Assembly (NCBI GenBank): GCA_016790385.1
Contig: JAEUNV010000057.1
Location: 1-19,476 of the forward strand
Reading direction: 5' to 3'
DNA length: 19,476 nt
From: Zoogloea sp.
GTDB lineage: Bacteria > Pseudomonadota > Gammaproteobacteria > Burkholderiales > Rhodocyclaceae
The notes beneath the pieces are model-generated. The model worked only from the letters and a program-made list of their open reading frames with translations. It did no database searches and was not told the DNA's origin. Made by a program: the position numbers and the translations under genes. The number at the start of each line of letters is the position of its first letter. Position 1 is the first letter of the stretch. Shown here piece after piece: positions 14,843 to 19,476 of this stretch.

Positions 14843-16834
14843 TTAGAAGCGGAGGTTGGCCGTCAAGTAGTATTCCCGGGGAATAAGGTAGGCGTCGCTG
14901 GCATTGACCAGGTTGGTGCCGAATTCCTTGCGGGCGGGGCCAATCAGGTTGCGGCCGTTGAGGGAAAGATCGAGCCGGCTGGTGGCGCGCCAGCCCAGGC
15001 GCAGGTCGGCGGTGAGGTAGTCCGGAATGCTGTAGGCGCTGAGCGCGCTCACGTAGCGGGTGTGCAGGTCGAGTTCAAGGTCATGGCGCAGGTCGTGACG
15101 GATGATCAGGCTGGCCTGATGGACGGGGGATTCTCCCGCGGCTCTCAGGGGGTTGATTTCGGTATTGCCCGGCTCGGTGGCCAGGTTTATGTCGAGATGC
15201 GAATAACTGGCCTGAAGGCGCCAGGTGTCGGCCGGACGGAAATCCGCCGACAGCTCGAAGCCGCGGACGGTTCCTCGCAGGGCGTTGCCGGCCAGGGCGT
15301 TCCAGGTGAGGTAGGGGCTCGGCAGGTTCGGTACGAGACGCGGGGCGCCGATCAGGTCAACTGTGACCAGGCGATCGTAGTCATTGAGGAAAACCGTGGC
15401 ATCAAAGCTCAGGCGGGGGGTGATCTGCGTGCGGTAGCCAAGCTCGTAGGCCACCAATCTTTCAGCCTGTAGATTGGGGTTGCCGTAGGACGAGACAAAC
15501 AGGGGAAGCCCCCCGGTAAGCGCTCGGGGCGAAACATAGGACGTCAGCCGGGCGCTGTCCTCGATGATCGAGGGCGTGCGGACCGCACGGGACACTGAAG
15601 CCCACACGGTGTTGCCCTTAGCCGGAGTCCAGCGCATCCGCGCGGAGGGTTGCCATTCAATCCCGGTGAACTCGTTGTGTTCGACCTTGACCCCGACGGT
15701 CAGCTGAAGTCGTTCAGCCAGGGCCAGGGTGTCCTCGGCAAAGGCACTGACCAGCTGATCGGTTCTGCTGCTACGGCTTACACCCGCAGGGGGGGTCATC
15801 ACGGCATCGCTGGCGATGTTCCGATAGCCGATCCCGGCGATGAGGTTATGCATGCCGATCGGTGAAAAGTGATGGCGGTAGCCCAGATCAAAGGTGTCCA
15901 ACTCGGCACGGGCACCGTTGTTGAGAACGCGCCAGTGGTCGAGGGTGAAACGATTGACGTAGGCGCGCAACTCGTCGCGTGCTTCGCCGCGGGTCTGTGA
16001 CCACTGGCCCAGCAGGTGGGCGCCCGAATAAGCTCTTTCCTGCTGTTTCAACTCGCGGAAGCTCTCTCCCTCCAGCATCAGGGTGCCGCCTCCCACTTCC
16101 CAGTCACCGCGGAAGCCGGCCCGGCCGCCACGCCAGCGGATGTCTTCGCTGTCGTTCGCGGAGGCTTGGGCAAGACGGTCGTATTGATGCACCTTGGCCC
16201 ATACCCTGGCGTGGCCGGATTCACCCGCCTTGAAGCCGTTGCGCAGGACCAGTTCGGACTGGAGATCCCCCGCAACGACACTCAGCAAGGTGCCCTGAGT
16301 GTCTTCGGCGTGGCGAGTGATGATATTGATGACGCCATTGACGGCATTGGCACCCCAGGTGGAGCCACCGGGGCCGCGGACGATTTCGACGCGCTCGATA
16401 TCCTGCATGACAACATTCAGCTCGTCCCACAGCACGCCGGAAAAGAACGGTGTGTAAACGCTGCGGCCGTCCACCATGACCAGCAGCTTGTTGGCGAACT
16501 GGTTGTTGAAACCGCGTGCGCTGACCGCCCATTCCGTTGCGCTGATGCGTGCCACATTCAGGCCGGGGACGCCGCGCAGCAGTTCCGGAAGCGAGGTGGC
16601 CCCGCTGCGCCGAATGTCTTCGGCGGTCAGAACGTGGATGGCGGCCGCAGTGTCTTCCAGGCGTTCGCTGCGGTGGGTGGCGGTGCTGACCCGCAGATCG
16701 GCCAATGCATCGAGACTCATCTGTTTGAGTGTGCTCAGACTGTCGTCAGCAATGGCTGGAAGTGCGACACTGGCCAGAACAGCGAGAATAAGGGGCCGGG
16801 AAAGGAAAAGACGCTCGGAGGAGGGCTTTGACAT
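14843..16834 (-). CDS. TonB-dependent outer-membrane receptor
   Basis: A 663-aa receptor. The signal peptide ends near residue 29 (ASVALPAIA, mature DDSLSTLKQMSLD). The plug domain spans about 50-165 and includes AAIHVLTAEDIRRSG, LPELLRGVPGLNVARI, VMVDGRSVY, IERVEIVRGPGGSTWGANAV and INIITR. A 22-strand-type barrel follows and ends with the terminal Phe expected of outer-membrane barrels (YYLTANLRF). There is no N-terminal STN signalling domain. AGGA about 8 nt upstream supports the ATG at 16834 over one at 16858. It heads an operon with the YfiR-family gene and the hybrid kinase, and so may act as the outer-membrane sensor of that pathway. The ligand is unknown; no siderophore genes are adjacent. 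Confidence 0.92.
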   Translation of the reverse strand: MSKPSSERLFLSRPLILAVLASVALPAIADDSLSTLKQMSLDALADLRVSTATHRSERLEDTAAAIHVLTAEDIRRSGATSLPELLRGVPGLNVARISATEWAVSARGFNNQFANKLLVMVDGRSVYTPFFSGVLWDELNVVMQDIERVEIVRGPGGSTWGANAVNGVINIITRHAEDTQGTLLSVVAGDLQSELVLRNGFKAGESGHARVWAKVHQYDRLAQASANDSEDIRWRGGRAGFRGDWEVGGGTLMLEGESFRELKQQERAYSGAHLLGQWSQTRGEARDELRAYVNRFTLDHWRVLNNGARAELDTFDLGYRHHFSPIGMHNLIAGIGYRNIASDAVMTPPAGVSRSSRTDQLVSAFAEDTLALAERLQLTVGVKVEHNEFTGIEWQPSARMRWTPAKGNTVWASVSRAVRTPSIIEDSARLTSYVSPRALTGGLPLFVSSYGNPNLQAERLVAYELGYRTQITPRLSFDATVFLNDYDRLVTVDLIGAPRLVPNLPSPYLTWNALAGNALRGTVRGFELSADFRPADTWRLQASYSHLDINLATEPGNTEINPLRAAGESPVHQASLIIRHDLRHDLELDLHTRYVSALSAYSIPDYLTADLRLGWRATSRLDLSLNGRNLIGPARKEFGTNLVNASDAYLIPREYYLTANLRF

Positions 16835-16886
16835 GATCGAATCCTGTGGGCAGCACATGCGGCCGGGCCGGATTGTATCGACCTTG

Positions 16887-16914
16887 TCTATATCCTAAGA
16901 AATAGATTTGTCAC
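16887..16914 (-). promoter_or_regulatory. Sigma-70-type promoter candidate for the TonB-receptor operon
   Basis: On the minus strand GTGACA (16914-16909) matches the -35 consensus at 5 of 6 positions and TATAGA (16892-16887) matches the -10 at 4 of 6, with a 16 bp spacer. Transcription would start near 16880, about 46 nt before the receptor ATG. Confidence 0.45.
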
Positions 16915-16997
16915 GGGTTTGGCGCCTATTTGGAAATGCTGTGACACTATTGCCAGTCGACTCGCATTCGGCCCGCGGCAACGTGGGGAGGGATGCG

Positions 16998-17080
16998 TGC
17001 AAGAATATCGGTGCAGCCTGCGCACCGAATTGCTGCACGTAGGCTTCACCAGTTCGGTGCGCCCGCACTTATATGGTGCA
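16998..17080 (+). promoter_or_regulatory. Cluster of NtrC-box-like sites (enhancer candidate)
   Basis: Scored against TGCACYA-N3-TRGTGCA (14 fixed positions), three sites stand out: CGCACTTATATGGTGCA at 17064-17080 (12/14), CGCACCGAATTGCTGCA at 17021-17037 (11/14) and TTCACCAGTTCGGTGCG at 17045-17061 (11/14). A looser TGCA/GGTGCA pair with an extra spacer base lies at 16998-17015. Site centres at 17029, 17053 and 17072 lie about 128, 104 and 85 bp before the proposed start site, the usual range for an NtrC enhancer. The two outer sites are 43 bp apart, about four helical turns. The adjacent TCGGTGC/GCACCGA inverted repeat at 17008-17028 arises from the same half-sites. Confidence 0.6.
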
Positions 17081-17130
17081 TTGTTGGATCGGCGTGCTGA
17101 TAAGTTGTTTGTTTATCAGGGTTCTTGGAT

Positions 17131-17146
17131 TGGCATGTTTCTAGCT
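17131..17146 (+). promoter_or_regulatory. Sigma-54 promoter for the ATP-grasp/alpha-E operon
   Basis: TGGCATGTTTCTAGCT matches TGGCACG-N4-TTGCW at all but two fixed positions (T for C at the sixth, A for T at the thirteenth). It keeps the essential GG and GC at correct spacing. Transcription would begin near 17157, giving a leader of about 37 nt before the ATG at 17194. NtrC-like sites lie upstream at enhancer distance. Confidence 0.65.
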
Positions 17147-17193
17147 AAGCCAAAAGTGGTATCTCCGCTTCACAACATAACAGGCGAGCGCTA

Positions 17194-18612
17194 ATGGCCA
17201 TTACAAAATTCTTCAATGAGATGACGGCGGACGATGGGAGTGTCCGTGCGCATTACGCGGGCTACGCTGCGTGGCTGAGTGAGACCCCGGCAGACCGCAT
17301 CGCGCGTAAGCGGGCAGAGGCAGATTCCCTGTTCCATCGCTTCGGTATTACTTTTGCGGTTTACGGCGAAGAATCGGGCACCGAGCGTCTGATCCCCTTC
17401 GATATCATTCCCCGCATCATTCCCGCCCAGGAGTGGAAGGATCTCGAGGCCGGCCTGCGTCAGCGCGTCAAGGCTTTGAACTGCTTCATCCACGACATCT
17501 ACCACAATCAGGAAATCCTGAAGGCTGGCCACATCCCGGCCGAGCAGGTTCTCAACAATGCCCAGTACCGGCCGGAGATGCAGGGTGTTAACGTGCCCTG
17601 TGACATCTACGCGGCCATTGCGGGCGTGGATGTGGTCCGGGCAGGGGAGGGGGAGTTCTACGTTCTGGAAGACAACCTGCGGGTTCCATCGGGCGTCTCT
17701 TACATGCTCGAAGACCGCCGGATGATGATGCGCCTTTTCCCCGAGCTGTTTGCCCGTCACCGGGTGGCCCCGGTAGAGCATTATCCGGACATGCTGCTGC
17801 ACACGCTGCGCAGTCTGGCACCGGTCGGCGTGACCGACCCGACCGTGGTCGTTCTGACCCCGGGTGCCTACAACTCAGCTTATTTTGAGCATGCCTTCCT
17901 GGCCCAGCAGATGGGTGTCGAGCTGGTGGAGGGGCAGGATCTGTTCGTCAGGGACGATCAGGTCTTCATGCGTACCACCCAGGGGCCACGGCGCGTAGAC
18001 GTGATCTACCGCCGGGTCGATGATGACTTCCTGGACCCGAAGTATTTCCGCAAGGATTCCATGCTTGGGGTGCCGGGTCTGCTCGATGCTTACAGGGCCG
18101 GTCGCGTGACCGTCTCGAACGCCATCGGTACAGGCGTGGCGGACGACAAATCCATTTACCCCTACGTGCCTGAGATGATCCGCTTCTATCTGGGCGAGCA
18201 GCCGATTCTCAATAACGTGCCCACCTACATGTGCCGCAAGCCTGAAGACCTGGCTTACACGCTGGCGCACCTGCCCGAGCTGGTAGTCAAGGAGGTCCAT
18301 GGTGCAGGTGGTTACGGCATGCTGGTGGGGCCGGCTTCCACGGCCGAGCAGATCGAAACCTTCCGCAAATATCTGGTCGCCAACCCGGAGAAATACATCG
18401 CCCAGCCTACGCTGGCACTTTCGAATTGTCCGACCTTCGTCGAAAGCGGTATCGCACCGCGTCACCTCGACCTGCGCCCCTTCGTACTGTCGGGAACCGA
18501 AGTACAAATGGTGCCGGGCGGGCTGACCCGCGTCGCTCTGCGCGAGGGATCGCTGGTGGTGAACTCGTCGCAAGGCGGTGGCACCAAGGACACCTGGGTA
18601 CTGGAGGCCTGA
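17194..18612 (+). CDS. Circularly permuted ATP-grasp family protein
   Basis: A 472-aa cytoplasmic protein of the circularly permuted type 2 ATP-grasp group (formerly DUF404/DUF407), predicted from comparative genomics to form amide or peptide bonds at the expense of ATP. Characteristic blocks are FVYGEE-like FAVYGEESGTERLIPFDIIPR (split here at 54-74), YVLEDNLRVPSGVSYMLEDR (156-175), VLTPGAYNSAYFEHAFLAQQ (220-239), VVKEVHGAGGYGM (364-376), the YIAQP segment (401-405), LDLRPFVL (425-432) and VNSSQGGGTKDTWVL (456-470), which include the likely ATP- and Mg-binding residues. The start has only a weak AGGCGAG upstream. The alpha-E gene begins 4 nt after the stop. Substrate and product are unknown. 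A sigma-54/NtrC-type control region precedes it. Confidence 0.92.
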   Translation: MAITKFFNEMTADDGSVRAHYAGYAAWLSETPADRIARKRAEADSLFHRFGITFAVYGEESGTERLIPFDIIPRIIPAQEWKDLEAGLRQRVKALNCFIHDIYHNQEILKAGHIPAEQVLNNAQYRPEMQGVNVPCDIYAAIAGVDVVRAGEGEFYVLEDNLRVPSGVSYMLEDRRMMMRLFPELFARHRVAPVEHYPDMLLHTLRSLAPVGVTDPTVVVLTPGAYNSAYFEHAFLAQQMGVELVEGQDLFVRDDQVFMRTTQGPRRVDVIYRRVDDDFLDPKYFRKDSMLGVPGLLDAYRAGRVTVSNAIGTGVADDKSIYPYVPEMIRFYLGEQPILNNVPTYMCRKPEDLAYTLAHLPELVVKEVHGAGGYGMLVGPASTAEQIETFRKYLVANPEKYIAQPTLALSNCPTFVESGIAPRHLDLRPFVLSGTEVQMVPGGLTRVALREGSLVVNSSQGGGTKDTWVLEA

Positions 18613-18616
18613 AAAC

Positions 18617-19476
18617 ATGCTGAGCCGCACCGCTGATCACCTTTTCTGGATGGCCCGCTACATGGAGCGGGCCGAAAACACCGCACGTATTCTTGATGTC
18701 ACCTATCGGCTTTCCCTCCTGCCGCAAAACGGCGAGGAGGTGGCCGCAATGTGGTCCGGCATGCTCAAGATCATGGAGCTACAGGATGCCTACCTCGCCA
18801 AGTACCCCGCTTTCTCGACGGAATCCGTGCTCGAATTCATGATCTTCGACAGGGACAATCCGGGCAGCATCTACCGCTGCTTGCGGGCGACACGTGAGAA
18901 TGCCCACGCAGTGCGCGGCACGTTGACATCCGAGCTATGGGAAACCTCCAACGAGACCTGGCTGAAGATGCGCGATTTCACCGTCGCCAAGCTCCTTGAG
19001 TCGGGGACGGGTGCTTTCTTCGAATGGGTCAAGTACCGTTCGCATCTATCCCGGGGGGTGACCATCGGCACCATGCTTCAGGATGAGGCGCTACGCTTCA
19101 TCCGTCTGGGAACCTTCCTGGAACGGGCCGACAACACGGCACGCATCCTTGAGGTCAAATACCTCAACCTTTTGCCGGGCTCCGACGAAGAGTCAGCCCA
19201 CGCTGCCGATTATTACCAGTGGAGCGCCTTGCTGCAGTCCGTCTCCGCCTTCGAGGTGTATCGCAAGGTCTACCGGGACCAGATCACGCCCGTGCGCGTT
19301 GCGGAATTGCTCGTTCTGCGAGCCGACATGCCGCGATCCCTGGCTCGCAGCATGAAAGAGGTCTACTCCAATCTGACCCGTGTCTCCAATGCCCGATCCG
19401 CGGAAACCGAGCGTTTGGCGGGAGAGCTCGAGTCGCACCTGCGTTTCGGGCGCATCGAGCGGATCTTCGAAGGCGG
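18617..19476 (+). CDS. Alpha-E domain protein (DUF403), C-terminus cut
   Basis: The first 286 residues of a protein usually about 310-320 aa long; it runs off the right edge. It is all-helical and starts with the hallmark MLSRTADHLFWMARYMERAE. A partial internal repeat is visible: YMERAENTARILDVTY at 15-30 is echoed by FLERADNTARILEVKY at 167-182. The alpha-E family has no proven activity. It nearly always accompanies circularly permuted ATP-grasp and transglutaminase-like genes and is thought to work with them. GGAGG lies 9 nt before the ATG, inside the end of the ATP-grasp gene, so translation is likely coupled. Further operon members, such as a transglutaminase-like protein or an Anbu-type peptidase, would be expected beyond the window. 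Confidence 0.93.
   Translation, partial: MLSRTADHLFWMARYMERAENTARILDVTYRLSLLPQNGEEVAAMWSGMLKIMELQDAYLAKYPAFSTESVLEFMIFDRDNPGSIYRCLRATRENAHAVRGTLTSELWETSNETWLKMRDFTVAKLLESGTGAFFEWVKYRSHLSRGVTIGTMLQDEALRFIRLGTFLERADNTARILEVKYLNLLPGSDEESAHAADYYQWSALLQSVSAFEVYRKVYRDQITPVRVAELLVLRADMPRSLARSMKEVYSNLTRVSNARSAETERLAGELESHLRFGRIERIFEG

Noticed and set aside
16919..17194. 91-aa plus-strand open frame before the ATP-grasp gene
   Set aside because: Its sequence is not protein-like and it covers the NtrC-like boxes and the sigma-54 promoter. It is better read as a control region.

Overview
The window looks like chromosomal DNA of a betaproteobacterium, most likely from the Rhodocyclales (Azoarcus/Thauera/Dechloromonas-like). 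It is GC-rich, carries a class 2 PyrF and a Gram-negative trimeric-type porin, and has family types common in that group. Coding density is high and gene boundaries are clean. I saw no rRNA, tRNA, CRISPR array, insertion sequence or prophage, so this appears to be core/accessory chromosome rather than a mobile island.

Layout. (1) 1-1200: a porin on the minus strand, cut by the left edge, with a sigma-54-type promoter candidate. A 455 bp gap with a perfect 17 bp palindrome follows, then pyrF (1656-2474) and its likely terminator. (2) 2643-4119: a stand-alone transglutaminase-like protein followed by an uncharacterised 175-aa protein. (3) 4175-7402: a LysR regulator and a DUF938 methyltransferase (minus strand) diverge from a YbfB/YjiJ-type MFS transporter and a tautomerase-family protein. 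(4) 7518-11348: a ferric-iron ABC importer in an unusual order. fbpA is transcribed alone and converges on fbpB, and fbpB diverges from fbpC across a 37 bp gap holding a good Fur-box match. (5) 11381-12073: rluA, preceded by three DnaA-box-like 9-mers in helical phase. (6) 12197-16834: a minus-strand operon of a TonB-dependent receptor, a YfiR-family periplasmic protein and a hybrid histidine kinase with an apparent periplasmic sensor domain. (7) 17194-end: a circularly permuted ATP-grasp enzyme and an alpha-E protein, the core of a predicted peptide/amide-ligase system, cut by the right edge.

The two most interesting systems are at the right. The TonB receptor/YfiR/hybrid-kinase operon resembles the YfiBNR envelope-signalling logic, with a histidine kinase in the place of the diguanylate cyclase and a TonB receptor in the place of the outer-membrane lipoprotein. 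The ATP-grasp/alpha-E operon is preceded by a near-consensus sigma-54 promoter (17131-17146) and at least three NtrC-box-like sites (17021-17080) at enhancer distance. This predicts that this little-understood amidoligase system is switched on by nitrogen limitation. The porin at the left end also has a sigma-54-type promoter candidate, but without visible NtrC sites.
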